Shown here in pieces: positions 8,461 through 17,319 of a stretch of 64,000 bases of DNA. Under the pieces are notes generated by a model, which was not told where the DNA came from, did not search any database, and saw nothing but the letters and a program-made list of their open reading frames with translations. Source of the stretch: Acidobacteriota bacterium (GTDB lineage Bacteria > Acidobacteriota > Blastocatellia > Pyrinomonadales > Pyrinomonadaceae); the NCBI GenBank assembly GCA_003697135.1, contig RFGC01000044.1, positions 39,891-103,890 on the forward strand, in the 5' to 3' direction. Every line of letters begins with the position of its first letter. Within the stretch, counting starts at the first letter, position 1. Position numbers and translations under genes: made by a program.

Positions 8461-8578
8461 TTAAAAATGACTTTTTCCGCCTTTGCGGCGTCTAAGACTC
8501 TGAAAAGGTTTGCAATTTGAGTGTTTTTGTTATTAAATGAAAAGTTACTATTTCAATGGATGAAGAAAGGATAAAGTC

Positions 8579-9526
8579 ATGAAAGCGAAGTTTTTCTTTT
8601 TACTGTTTTGTTTTGTCTTTTCAGCGGTTTCAGTTTACACGCAGACGAGCTTACTCAAAGCACTAGACTACGACAATGACAACAAAGCCGATTTTGCTGT
8701 ATTTCGTCCCAGCAATAATACTTGGTATATTTTGCGTAGCGGAGGGGGTGGGTTTATCGCTCAATCGTTTGGTTCGGCTACTACAGATTATCTTGTGCCG
8801 GGTGATTATGATGGCGATGGCAAATCCGATCTAGCTGTTTGGCGCGATGAGAACGGCGTTTGGTATAGGATAAATAGCTCAGATAATACTTTTGTTGCTG
8901 TTCAATTTGGCACAACAGGAGATGAGCCTGTGGCGAGAGATTATGACGGTGATGGCAAAACCGATTTAGCAGTAGTCCGCCGTTCGGGTGGTTCGATGTT
9001 TTGGTATGTTTTAAGAAGCCTTGATGGCAATCTTTTCGCTGCACAATTTGGAGCAAATACGGATTTTACGGCTCCGGGTGACTACGATGGCGATGGAAAG
9101 TTCGATTTAGCCGTTCAACGCCCTGGTTCAAATCAACAGTCAACCTTTTACATTTTGAACAGCAGCAACGGTAATCTTCAAGCCATAAGCTTTGGACTGA
9201 ACAATGATTTGGTTGTGCCAGGAGATTATGACGGTGACGGAAAAACAGACATTGCTGTAGTTCGTGAAGGTAGCACTCCAACTTCAAATCTTTTCTGGTA
9301 TATTCTACGAAGTTCCAATGGGACGCTTCTTTCATACTCTTTCGGGATAACCGGTTCAGATTTGATAGCCCAGGGCGATTATGATGGCGACGGGAAAACA
9401 GATGTTGCAGTTTGGAGAGATACTAACGGAACCTTCTACGCGATAAGCAGCCAAACAGGCAACCTGATAGTTCAGCCGTGGGGAATGTCAAATGACTTTC
9501 CTGTCGCTAGCTACGATACTCACTAA
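8579..9526 (+). CDS. Secreted FG-GAP/VCBS repeat protein (beta-propeller)
   Basis: A 315-residue protein with a signal peptide (residues 1-21, ending before QTSLL) and at least six copies of a unit of about 48 residues. Each contains DYDGDGK(T/S)D followed by LAVxR and an FG segment. The DxDxDG loops are calcium sites typical of FG-GAP blades, and together the repeats should close a six- or seven-bladed propeller. No enzyme motif is seen, so a structural, adhesive or scaffold role outside the cell is likely. A good AAGGA ribosome site precedes the ATG. It lies 118 bp after the secreted subtilase, pointing to a joint extracellular function, and is ended by the terminator at 9565. Confidence 0.9.
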   Translation: MKAKFFFLLFCFVFSAVSVYTQTSLLKALDYDNDNKADFAVFRPSNNTWYILRSGGGGFIAQSFGSATTDYLVPGDYDGDGKSDLAVWRDENGVWYRINSSDNTFVAVQFGTTGDEPVARDYDGDGKTDLAVVRRSGGSMFWYVLRSLDGNLFAAQFGANTDFTAPGDYDGDGKFDLAVQRPGSNQQSTFYILNSSNGNLQAISFGLNNDLVVPGDYDGDGKTDIAVVREGSTPTSNLFWYILRSSNGTLLSYSFGITGSDLIAQGDYDGDGKTDVAVWRDTNGTFYAISSQTGNLIVQPWGMSNDFPVASYDTH

Positions 9527-9564
9527 AGCTCAGACTAAGTTAAGTAGATTTTCACATGCAAGAT

Positions 9565-9603
9565 GGGTTGAGGCTTGTGGATTCAGAGCCTCAACCCGTT
9601 TTT
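9565..9603 (+). terminator. Intrinsic terminator after the FG-GAP gene
   Basis: A perfect 11-bp stem (9565-9575 with 9587-9597) with an 11-nt loop is followed by GTTTTT. It separates the secreted-protein genes from the heptose genes that start 10 bp later. Confidence 0.85.
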
Positions 9604-9613
9604 ATTCTGAAAG

Positions 9614-10651
9614 ATGCAGAAGATCATAGATACCATAAGGCAAGAATTTCCTGAGAAAAAAATCGTCATCATCGGTGATCTAGTTGCCGATCAGTTTTTA
9701 CATGGAACGATTGATAGAGTGTCCAGAGAAGCACCCGTTTTTATTCTTCGCCACGAGAAAACAATAACCTCGGCTGGTGGTGCAGCAAATGCGGCAGTTA
9801 ACGTAGCAAGTTTAGGTGGAAAGGTTTCTGTAGTAGGTTTGGTCGGAAAAGACAAAAACGGAGATGAATTGATTGCATGTCTTAAAAAAGCTGGTGTAGA
9901 TTGTTCCGGGGTTTTGTCGTCTGATAATTTTCAAACTACTACCAAAGTTCGGATTCTAGCGAGCCGCCATTATGCTACTCGTCAACAAGTTCTCAGGATT
10001 GATTACGAAAATGACAAGATACCAGACGATGAAGAAACCCAACAGAAACTAACAGAAAAATTTTTTAGTGTTTCAAAAGGGGCGAACGCAATTGTAATAT
10101 CTGATTATAACTACGGTGTAGCTTCAAGAAAACTGATACAGACAGCAAGAGAATTTGCTTTGCGAAATGGAATTCCTATCTTGGCTGATTCCAGATACAG
10201 ACTCAAAGAATTCGCTGGTGTGACTTCGGCAACACCAAATCAAGAAGAAGTAGAGGAGTTAATCGGTAAAAAGTTGAACGATGACAATGAACTCATCTCT
10301 GAATGTATTCGTCTTCGTGAGGTTTTGAATACTCAAGCCCTTTTGGTTACGCGTGGAAACAAAGGAATGATTTTGATTGAGCAGGAAAAGCCGCCACTTT
10401 TTTTGGAAGCTGTTGGATCAAAAGAACCAGTTGATGTAACAGGTGCAGGCGATACAGTTATAGCAACATACGCACTTTCATTAGCTTCGGGACTAGATTT
10501 TTCCCAATCAGCTTTTGTTTCCAATCATGCGGGCGGGATAGTTGTAATGAAAAAAGGAACTGCTTCTGTAAGTGCAGAGGAGTTGATTGAGTCTTTGTTG
10601 AAACATGATGCAAAAGAAGAGGGGAAAAAAGCAACAGATTTAAGCCGTTGA
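9614..10651 (+). CDS. hldE1 (rfaE1): D-glycero-beta-D-manno-heptose-7-phosphate kinase
   Basis: PfkB-family sugar kinase that phosphorylates heptose 7-phosphate at C1 in ADP-L-glycero-D-manno-heptose synthesis for LPS core. 345 residues, matching the kinase half of bifunctional HldE. The family features are SAGGAANAAVNVASLGG (substrate and glycine-rich region, about 54-70) and VDVTGAGDT near 275-283, where the GAGD Asp is the catalytic base. Here the kinase is a separate gene, with the adenylyltransferase domain encoded next to it (hldC). A terminator ends just before the start codon, so the promoter must overlap that short interval or transcription reads through. Confidence 0.93.
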   Translation: MQKIIDTIRQEFPEKKIVIIGDLVADQFLHGTIDRVSREAPVFILRHEKTITSAGGAANAAVNVASLGGKVSVVGLVGKDKNGDELIACLKKAGVDCSGVLSSDNFQTTTKVRILASRHYATRQQVLRIDYENDKIPDDEETQQKLTEKFFSVSKGANAIVISDYNYGVASRKLIQTAREFALRNGIPILADSRYRLKEFAGVTSATPNQEEVEELIGKKLNDDNELISECIRLREVLNTQALLVTRGNKGMILIEQEKPPLFLEAVGSKEPVDVTGAGDTVIATYALSLASGLDFSQSAFVSNHAGGIVVMKKGTASVSAEELIESLLKHDAKEEGKKATDLSR

Positions 10652-10700
10652 TATTTGAGAGTTTTGAAGCTTGAAGGATATAGAAAAGCAAGTCGTCTGT

Positions 10701-11189
10701 ATGATGAAAGATTATCTTGCTCCAATTTTAGGTCGTGATGAGTTGGTTAAAGTAGTATCGGGCCAGAGAAAAGCCGGAAAGAAGATAGTGTTGGCCAATG
10801 GATGCTTTGATTTGTTTCATGTAGGGCACGTTCGTTATCTAATAGGAGCTAAAGAATTAGGTGATGTTTTAGTTGTTGGAGTGAATTCTGACCGACAGGT
10901 TAAGAATTTGAAAGGCGAAGGGAGACCTTTGATACCTGAACATGAAAGAGCAGAAATAGTGGCGTCTTTGCGGTGCGTTGATTACGTAACAATTTTCGAT
11001 GAACCGACGGTTGAAGAATTGATAAGAGCTATTCGGCCCGATTTTCACGCTAAAGGAACGGATTATACAGTTGAGACCGTTCCTGAAAAAGAAATTGTTA
11101 GAGAGTGTGGAGGTAAAGTTGCAATAGTGGGTGATCCTAAAAATCATTCCTCTTCTGCTCTGATCAAGCTTTTGAAGACAACAGGGTGA
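10701..11189 (+). CDS. hldC (rfaE2): D-beta-D-heptose 1-phosphate adenylyltransferase
   Basis: Transfers AMP from ATP to heptose 1-phosphate, giving ADP-D,D-heptose. 162 residues from the ATG at 10701. An in-frame TTG at 10671 would add 10 residues, and neither start has a convincing ribosome site. The cytidylyltransferase-type nucleotide-binding motif [10 protein letters not shown] is at about 34-43, and SSS near the C-terminus fits the family nucleotide-binding end. It lies within 50 bp of the kinase, so the two make up the split equivalent of HldE. The GmhA, GmhB and HldD steps are not in the window. WaaC, which uses the product, is encoded at 17320. Confidence 0.9.
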   Translation: MMKDYLAPILGRDELVKVVSGQRKAGKKIVLANGCFDLFHVGHVRYLIGAKELGDVLVVGVNSDRQVKNLKGEGRPLIPEHERAEIVASLRCVDYVTIFDEPTVEELIRAIRPDFHAKGTDYTVETVPEKEIVRECGGKVAIVGDPKNHSSSALIKLLKTTG

Positions 11190-11288
11190 ATTTCAATGTT
11201 TCCGAGTGTTGAGTGTTTTATGCGAACTTTTGCTGGTTTTTTGTAGTTAACTATCTCGAAAATGCTTTTCAGCTTTGAGGTTCTACGC

Positions 11289-11317
11289 TTGCGTAAGGAA
11301 AGAGGTTTTTGTAAGAT
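11289..11317 (+). promoter_or_regulatory. Possible tRNA-Thr promoter
   Basis: TTGCGT (11289-11294) and TAAGAT (11312-11317) are separated by 17 bp. The predicted start is about 13 bp before the mature tRNA end. Both boxes match consensus only partly. Confidence 0.4.
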
Positions 11318-11336
11318 TTTATTTGCGAATTTTTAA

Positions 11337-11409
<73 letters not shown>

Positions 11410-11421
11410 TTTACAAAGTTT

Positions 11422-11455
11422 AACGCAGTTTTGAAAAAACTGCGTTTTTTCTTTT
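11422..11455 (+). terminator. Intrinsic terminator after tRNA-Thr
   Basis: The stem AACGCAGTTTT (11422-11432) / AAAACTGCGTT (11436-11446) is followed by a T-rich run. It lies 13 bp beyond the tRNA. cmk ends nearby on the other strand (11501). Confidence 0.8.
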
Positions 11456-11500
11456 TATCCGGCTATAAAAGTCGAGGTTTTACCGTTGGCATAAGTGACA

Positions 11501-12229
11501 TCAAGAATTGACGCTAGCTTTAGAATTGTCTTCTTTAGCTGAAGCAAAATCAGTTTGGTTGAGTTTTGAACGAATGATTCTGAGCATCTCTTGAAAAACT
11601 TCTTCTAAATTCATTTCGCTTGTGTCTAGAGTTATTGAGCCTTCAGCTACTTTCAGAGGTGAATCTAGGCGGGACGAATCTCTTAAATCTCGTTCCTTGA
11701 TTTCATGCAGGGTTTGCTCATAGGTGGTTTTATCACCTCTTTTGAGATTTTCCTCGTAGCGTCTTTGCGCTCTTGTTTCTGGTTTAGCAGTTAGAAAAAA
11801 TTTGAAATCAGCGTCGGGGAACACGACACTACCGATGTCTCTGCCATCTAATACGCATCCTTTTTCAGCACTTTTTCCTATTTCTCTTTGCCTCTCAACT
11901 AAGATTCTACGGACTTCTGGGATTGTTGATATGACAGATGCCGCATGAGAGACTTCGCTACTGCGGATTTCATCGGTAACGTCACTACCATTCAAAAAAA
12001 TACGCTGGCTTTGTTCTAACGGTGAAGCTTCAAATTTTATGACTGAATTTTTTGTTATTTCAACGATTTTTTCTTTATCATCGAGATTGGCACCAGCTTT
12101 CAAGACAGCGAGTCCAGCGGCACGATACATTGCTCCTGTGTCAAGATAAAACAATCCCAATTCTTTAGCAAGCATTTTGCCTAAAGTGGACTTTCCTGCT
12201 CCTGAAGGGCCATCAATTGCTATTATCAT
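11501..12229 (-). CDS. cmk: Cytidylate kinase
   Basis: Phosphorylates CMP and dCMP to the diphosphates with ATP. 242 residues. The P-loop GPSGAGKS is at 7-14, followed by the CMP-binding DTGAMYRA (30-37), the GRDIGSVVFPDADFKFFL core and the lid-region arginines in RAQRR and RDSSR. The final 20 or so residues are polar and beyond the usual end, probably disordered. The ATG at 12229 lies about 100 bp downstream of the M48 protease gene, with no clear terminator between them. This is a housekeeping gene. Confidence 0.95.
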   Translation of the reverse strand: MIIAIDGPSGAGKSTLGKMLAKELGLFYLDTGAMYRAAGLAVLKAGANLDDKEKIVEITKNSVIKFEASPLEQSQRIFLNGSDVTDEIRSSEVSHAASVISTIPEVRRILVERQREIGKSAEKGCVLDGRDIGSVVFPDADFKFFLTAKPETRAQRRYEENLKRGDKTTYEQTLHEIKERDLRDSSRLDSPLKVAEGSITLDTSEMNLEEVFQEMLRIIRSKLNQTDFASAKEDNSKASVNS

Positions 12230-12328
12230 GATTTAATTGTTTTTGCACAAAGAAATCGCTTCTAGTTTACCTCACGTTCATTGACTTTTTGAAGTCCTTC
12301 AAAGGAAAAATTTGGCTTTAGAATAAAA

Positions 12329-13534
12329 TCACTTCTCGGGTGTTGGAGAAGGTGAAGGTTCAGGCACACGACGTTTCAGTTGAGGTGGTTCATCTTTTAC
12401 AGGTTGAGTTGAATCTTTAGTTTGAGTGCTTGCATCAGTCGGTTGACGACGCTTTAATGTCGGTCTAGAATCTTCTTCCGTGTTGTCTGAAGAAACCTTC
12501 AAAGCAACATTCGTCATTCTCATCAGACGTTGTTTTACACGCTGAAACTCCGATGTGCTGACGATATATTCCTGTTTTTCTGGGAATCTTGCAATTAAAG
12601 CCAAAACTTTGTCGCGTCTTTCTATTGAAGGTGGATGGGTTGAGAAGAGCCTTTTCAAGGCGCTTGGTTTTTTACGATTCAGTGAAGCTAATTTTTCAAA
12701 CATTGTAGCCATCGCCGTTGGGTCATATCCAGCGGCATACAGATATTGAACGCCTAACATATCTGCTTCTTCTTCAGCGCTTCTCGAAAAATGAAGATAA
12801 GCTAGCCCTTCTCCTAAGCCACCGACGTTTTGCAAAATCGTAGAAGTTACGCCACCACCGAAGATAATACCCGCTAGGATGGCCATGCCGAGAAATCTGC
12901 TTTTGCCATAATTTTCCATGGCATGACGTGCTGCTACGTGAGCAATTTCATGAGCCATTACGCTTGCCAATTCAGCTTCGTTGTCAGTTGCTAATATCAA
13001 TCCTGTGTTGACGTAAAAGTAACCGCCTGGCAAGGCAAATGCATTCACTTCATCACTTTCTATCACTTTTATTGTGAAGGGAATTTTAGCGTCTGAATGA
13101 AGAACCAAGTTTTGTCCAACACGATTGACGTATTCGCTAATTATAGGATCATCAACTATTTTTACTTGCCTTTCAATTTCCGCCGCTAATTGTCTTCCAA
13201 TCTCGATTTCTTTCTCTTGTGAGCCGCCTAGCCAACCAAAGAAGCTATCACTTCCTCTGTTGATATTTCTTTTTCCAATCATCGAAGGGTCTTCTTTGAC
13301 CGACAAAGGACGATTGGTCCTAGTAGATTGCTTAGCTTTATCTGATTCTTCGTTTTGTGATTTTTTGTCTGATTTTTTAGACTGCTTCTTTTTTTCTTCT
13401 TTTTTCTCTGTCTTTTTTTCATCTTGAACTTGCTTGTCTTGGACTTGAGCAAACACAGCAGCCGAAGAAAAACACACATTCATGTAAAATGACAACAAAA
13501 CAACGAGCGCCATGAATTTTCGTAGTGTTTTCAT
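12329..13534 (-). CDS. Secreted M48-family zinc metalloprotease
   Basis: Probable periplasmic protease of the BepA/LoiP type acting in envelope quality control. 401 residues. A signal peptide covers 1-29 and is followed by a very Lys/Glu-rich, low-complexity segment (about 33-70), unusual for the family. The peptidase domain has HEIAH at 195-199 (two zinc-binding His and the catalytic Glu) and the third ligand in EEEAD, about 254-258. The C-terminus (about 350-401) is Pro/Thr-rich and ends PSPSPTPEK, likely disordered. No TPR domain is attached, unlike BepA. There is no Cys at the signal cleavage point, so it is not an obvious lipoprotein. Confidence 0.88.
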   Translation of the reverse strand: MKTLRKFMALVVLLSFYMNVCFSSAAVFAQVQDKQVQDEKKTEKKEEKKKQSKKSDKKSQNEESDKAKQSTRTNRPLSVKEDPSMIGKRNINRGSDSFFGWLGGSQEKEIEIGRQLAAEIERQVKIVDDPIISEYVNRVGQNLVLHSDAKIPFTIKVIESDEVNAFALPGGYFYVNTGLILATDNEAELASVMAHEIAHVAARHAMENYGKSRFLGMAILAGIIFGGGVTSTILQNVGGLGEGLAYLHFSRSAEEEADMLGVQYLYAAGYDPTAMATMFEKLASLNRKKPSALKRLFSTHPPSIERRDKVLALIARFPEKQEYIVSTSEFQRVKQRLMRMTNVALKVSSDNTEEDSRPTLKRRQPTDASTQTKDSTQPVKDEPPQLKRRVPEPSPSPTPEK

Positions 13535-13646
13535 ATTAGACCTCCTTTTTGTTCTAGATTCATTCTAACCTTAAGAGAATGCGAACGGCAACACTTTTAT
13601 GATGAGTTGCAAAAGCTGAGGGTTGGTAAATCGGCTTTTACAAACT

Positions 13647-13675
13647 TTTCATTGGAACCTAAAATTTTCTATAAT
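13647..13675 (+). promoter_or_regulatory. Putative sigma-70 promoter for the BREX-like ATPase gene
   Basis: TTTTCA (13647-13652) and a perfect TATAAT (13670-13675) have the ideal 17-bp spacing. The predicted start is near 13682, giving a leader of about 73 nt. An AAGGTG ribosome site lies 10 nt before the ATG at 13755. Confidence 0.55.
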
Positions 13676-13754
13676 CTTGCTCAATTGGTTTAACCTATGA
13701 AAGGAAAACTGGTAAATTATTTTTGGAAAAATTCCCGCAAGGTGAAATCAAACA

Positions 13755-16700
13755 ATGAGAACAGATAAAAAAGTCAAAGACTTGATTGAAGTTCGCTCCT
13801 ACAGTGCTTTGTCGGATTATCTTTCTGATCCAGCTAAAACTTTATCGGCATATCTTTTCACTGACGCCACCGCTGAAATGATGTCGAAGTGGCTTGATAA
13901 GATTGCTGAAGTTTCCGTTCAGAACGGTGCCGCTAAAGCGTTAGCGGGCTACCGTGGTGTTGGGAAAAGCCACTTTCTAGCAACGCTCAGTGCAATACTC
14001 TCTCAACCTGATTTAAGAGCGCAGATCACCGAGCCTTTAGTTTTGATGAGTGCACAACGCTTGAAAAGAAGGCGTCATCTAGTTGCGCATGTTCGTCGAG
14101 GGACTAACGAAAGTATTTTGGAAGAATTGAAAGACGCCTTGGCCGCAACTCTCGAAATGGAACGAGAAGCTTTAGGGGACTCACCAGAAGAGATGCTACA
14201 ACTTGCGGCAAACAGGGCCGGTGATTTGCCGTTCGTGATTATAGTTGATACAGCCATGGAGAGAGTGGCCAGGGTGTCACGTAATGATGGACCTTTCCTT
14301 GGTTCGTTAGCGGAAATTGCAAAGAATTTGAATATTTTTATTGGTCTTGCTTTGGATGACGATATTGCGGGAGCTGATGGGGTAAACGTTGCAATAGCTA
14401 GAACTTATTCGATTGATTACCTAGACACAGACCACCTATACCGAATAGTCAACACTTACGTATTCCCGAAAAATCCGCAGGAAGTTGGTTCTCTCAAAGA
14501 AGTTTATAATTACTTTCGACGCTACTTGCCAGGCTTTCATTGGAGCGAGCAGAAATTTACTTATCTGTATCCGCTTCATCCGCTGATTTTAGAAATTGCG
14601 CCTTTCGTTAGACTCTACGTGAAAGAGTTTGCACTGATGGGGTTTGCATCAGAAGCAGGAACTAAAATTCTGGGAAGACCTGCTAATTCTTTGATTTGTT
14701 TAGACGAAGTTTTTGACAAGGTTGAGCTTTCACTTCGTAAATCGGACGAATTACAGGAAGCGTTTGCAGCTTTTGACAGAGTAAACAACGAGGTTATAAA
14801 TCAAATCCCAGTTATCCAAAGACTTCAGGCAAAGTTGATTTTGAAAACGCTCTTGCTTTTGTCATTGAACGGAGAAGGAGCAACGGATACAGAAGTTAGC
14901 GCAGCTACGCTGATTTTTGATGAAGATAATTTGGAAGATACTTCTAGACCTGTTAGGGAAATCCTACAAAAATTCGCTGAAGCCTTGCCAAATGAGATAA
15001 ACCGAATTGTGGAAAAAAGCGGACAGATTCGCTACAGCTTTAAGGTTGCAGGGAAAGACAGCCTCAATCAGGCTTTGCGCGAGGCGGCTTTGGGAATCTC
15101 TTCAGATGTGGTGCCTAAGATTCTCCGCAGATTTGCTAGTGAAAGATTTTCTGACTGGGTTTTGCTTACCGAGAATGAGGTTTTCGATTCCGTGGATTGC
15201 AACGTTATATGGCGAGGTGGCATAAGACGAGGCAGAGTAATATGGGATTGGTATGAAACTCTAGGACTTGAACCTTCAATGAGAGCCGACTCTTATGATT
15301 GGGAAGTGATAATAACAAGACCGGAAAGAGAAGTTGTAGATACTGGCGAAGGTGATTCGATTCTTAAAGTTTATTGGCGTCCGGCTCAACTAAGACCCGA
15401 TGAAGTTGAGGTGCTCCTCCGTTATCACGTTCTTGTTACTGATACGTGGCTTCAAGAAGAATTCGGAGATCAAATAAGCATTGCCGGACACGCCTTGATG
15501 ACAACCGTAGGCAAGATTTGGGAAAGAATTTTTCTCGAGGAAGGTGAGCTGATAATTGACGGAAAGCCTCATAGATTTACAGATATAGCAAAGAACTCTA
15601 GGAGCTTGAGCATAACTTTTACCGAAATGCTCACACCTGCATTTGAGGCTCATTATCCTGAGCACCCCGTTTTCGGCGAAGTCTTAGGAATAAACGAAGT
15701 ATCAGCTTTGGTTAGCAGTTTCTTTGGGAGCAGACGGGTAAATGCGCCTGAAACTCAAGCTTTGGCTGTTAATTTTGCAGAACCTCTCAATTTGGTGACA
15801 ATGCGCGGCGATATTTTGGTTCCTTGCTCGCAAGAGGATTTATTGCATTTGCCTACGGTGCAAAAAATAATTTCGTTTCTGAATGAAACCGATAGAGAAG
15901 TTGTGCCTCTGAAAGAAATTTATCATCTTTTAAGGCATGAACCTTATGGTCTAGTGCGTGAGGCTGTTCAACTAATTTTATCTGCTTTGGTTGCCAAAAG
16001 AAGGCTTGAGTTTATAACTTCAGAAGGAAATCGCATAAATTGGCGTTCGTTAGACTTGAAGATTATCTGGGACGATATTGTCGGCATAGCTCGTTCCGAA
16101 GTTGTATCCTATTCGAGCGCTGAACTGATTGAGTGGGCTAAAACTCTTACTTCCGCAGATAATTTCCAAACTTTAGATGATCCACAAGACAGGGAGAAAA
16201 TATACGAAGCTTTAACAAGCTGGCTTAAGGATTGGAGAACAGCAAGAATTTTAGATCGCTTTGAAAAGTTGCCCGAAGATTCTCTGAACACAAAAATTTG
16301 GCGACTTGCAACCAATGCTAATAAGACTTTCGGAGTTGTTGCTAGCGCAATAGAGGAAGTTCTTAACGACAGCATATCTTTGGAAGAATGTTTACAGAGA
16401 ATTGCCGATGCTTTCTCGAATTCCGAGAAAGTCTTTATTGAGCGCACAAAAGACCTAGTAAAACTGGAAGACTTCCTCAATGGAGCAGACCTTCGCAACA
16501 AGGCTTGGGAATACCTTGCTCTTTGCGAAATAACTCAAGATGAAACTATAGAGCAACTTCGCGAAGAGTTACTTGATGCAATGAATCAAATGACCATAGC
16601 ACCGAGTGAAAATCTCAACCGAGAATTTGAAAAATTGTGGAATAATTTTAGAGAAAAGTATGCCGAATACTTCGCCATTCGTCACGATCAAACAATGAGA

Positions 16701-17306
16701 AATGCAGAACTGCAGGATCAAGTCGAAGAAGTGATAAGAAGCAGAGAATGGTGGGAGTTTGAAACTCTTTCAAGATTTCCTATTTTCCCAAAGAGTTACT
16801 ACCGAGATGCCAAAGAACTTTATGAAATAGCCAAACAGCTAAATTGCAAAATTGATGTCAGAGAGATGCTCAAAACCCATCCCGTCTGTGCTTGCTCTTT
16901 TAGGCTATCTCAAATGGAGGTTTGGCGAGAGTTACCACAAAAACTTACCGAGATCATGGAAAAAGGACGTAAAAGTTACAGAAAAATCCTCAGCACTTTA
17001 AGAGCGACGATTCTGCCGTTTCTAGAAAACATAGCAAAGACAGTTAAAAAGGAAGATGAAAAAGAGGTCTTGCTTGGACTGATAGATATTTTCAAGACCG
17101 GTAAACCAATACCTTTACTTTCTGCAAAGGAGATAATGCTACTTGAAAAGGCTGTTAACTCCATTCAAACTTCACCGATGCTCACAGTTGAATTCATAGA
17201 CGAAGCCGGTTATTTAGGCAGAGAAGAATGGAAGCAAAGAGTTAGAGAATGGTTAAATGAAATGCCAAAAGAGCCTGTTCTAATAAAGCTCGAGTCCTCG
17301 ATCTGA
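13755..17306 (+). CDS. Large orphan P-loop ATPase resembling BrxC/PglY (DUF6079-like)
   Basis: 1183-residue cytosolic protein. The Walker A motif is GYRGVGKS at 65-72. The Walker B-like FVIIVDT (about 159-165) ends in Asp-Thr rather than Asp-Glu. Downstream come a YLDTDHLYRIV segment and YPLHPLILEIAPFVR, the order seen in BREX BrxC/PglY-type ATPases. A central region has an RGGIRRG motif, followed by a probable winged-helix part, long helices and a C-terminal CAC pair (near 1030) that could bind zinc. The BREX assignment is by pattern only. No methyltransferase (PglX), phosphatase (PglZ) or other BREX gene is present. It has its own promoter and lies 13 bp before waaC, within an LPS/envelope cluster. 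Codon use matches its neighbours. Function unknown. Confidence 0.55.
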   Translation: MRTDKKVKDLIEVRSYSALSDYLSDPAKTLSAYLFTDATAEMMSKWLDKIAEVSVQNGAAKALAGYRGVGKSHFLATLSAILSQPDLRAQITEPLVLMSAQRLKRRRHLVAHVRRGTNESILEELKDALAATLEMEREALGDSPEEMLQLAANRAGDLPFVIIVDTAMERVARVSRNDGPFLGSLAEIAKNLNIFIGLALDDDIAGADGVNVAIARTYSIDYLDTDHLYRIVNTYVFPKNPQEVGSLKEVYNYFRRYLPGFHWSEQKFTYLYPLHPLILEIAPFVRLYVKEFALMGFASEAGTKILGRPANSLICLDEVFDKVELSLRKSDELQEAFAAFDRVNNEVINQIPVIQRLQAKLILKTLLLLSLNGEGATDTEVSAATLIFDEDNLEDTSRPVREILQKFAEALPNEINRIVEKSGQIRYSFKVAGKDSLNQALREAALGISSDVVPKILRRFASERFSDWVLLTENEVFDSVDCNVIWRGGIRRGRVIWDWYETLGLEPSMRADSYDWEVIITRPEREVVDTGEGDSILKVYWRPAQLRPDEVEVLLRYHVLVTDTWLQEEFGDQISIAGHALMTTVGKIWERIFLEEGELIIDGKPHRFTDIAKNSRSLSITFTEMLTPAFEAHYPEHPVFGEVLGINEVSALVSSFFGSRRVNAPETQALAVNFAEPLNLVTMRGDILVPCSQEDLLHLPTVQKIISFLNETDREVVPLKEIYHLLRHEPYGLVREAVQLILSALVAKRRLEFITSEGNRINWRSLDLKIIWDDIVGIARSEVVSYSSAELIEWAKTLTSADNFQTLDDPQDREKIYEALTSWLKDWRTARILDRFEKLPEDSLNTKIWRLATNANKTFGVVASAIEEVLNDSISLEECLQRIADAFSNSEKVFIERTKDLVKLEDFLNGADLRNKAWEYLALCEITQDETIEQLREELLDAMNQMTIAPSENLNREFEKLWNNFREKYAEYFAIRHDQTMRNAELQDQVEEVIRSREWWEFETLSRFPIFPKSYYRDAKELYEIAKQLNCKIDVREMLKTHPVCACSFRLSQMEVWRELPQKLTEIMEKGRKSYRKILSTLRATILPFLENIAKTVKKEDEKEVLLGLIDIFKTGKPIPLLSAKEIMLLEKAVNSIQTSPMLTVEFIDEAGYLGREEWKQRVREWLNEMPKEPVLIKLESSI

Positions 17307-17319
17307 TAGGCTGTTACTC

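Noticed and set aside
13279..13479. Lys-rich ORF on the minus strand inside the M48 gene
   Set aside because: Out-of-frame reading of the charged low-complexity segment of the protease.
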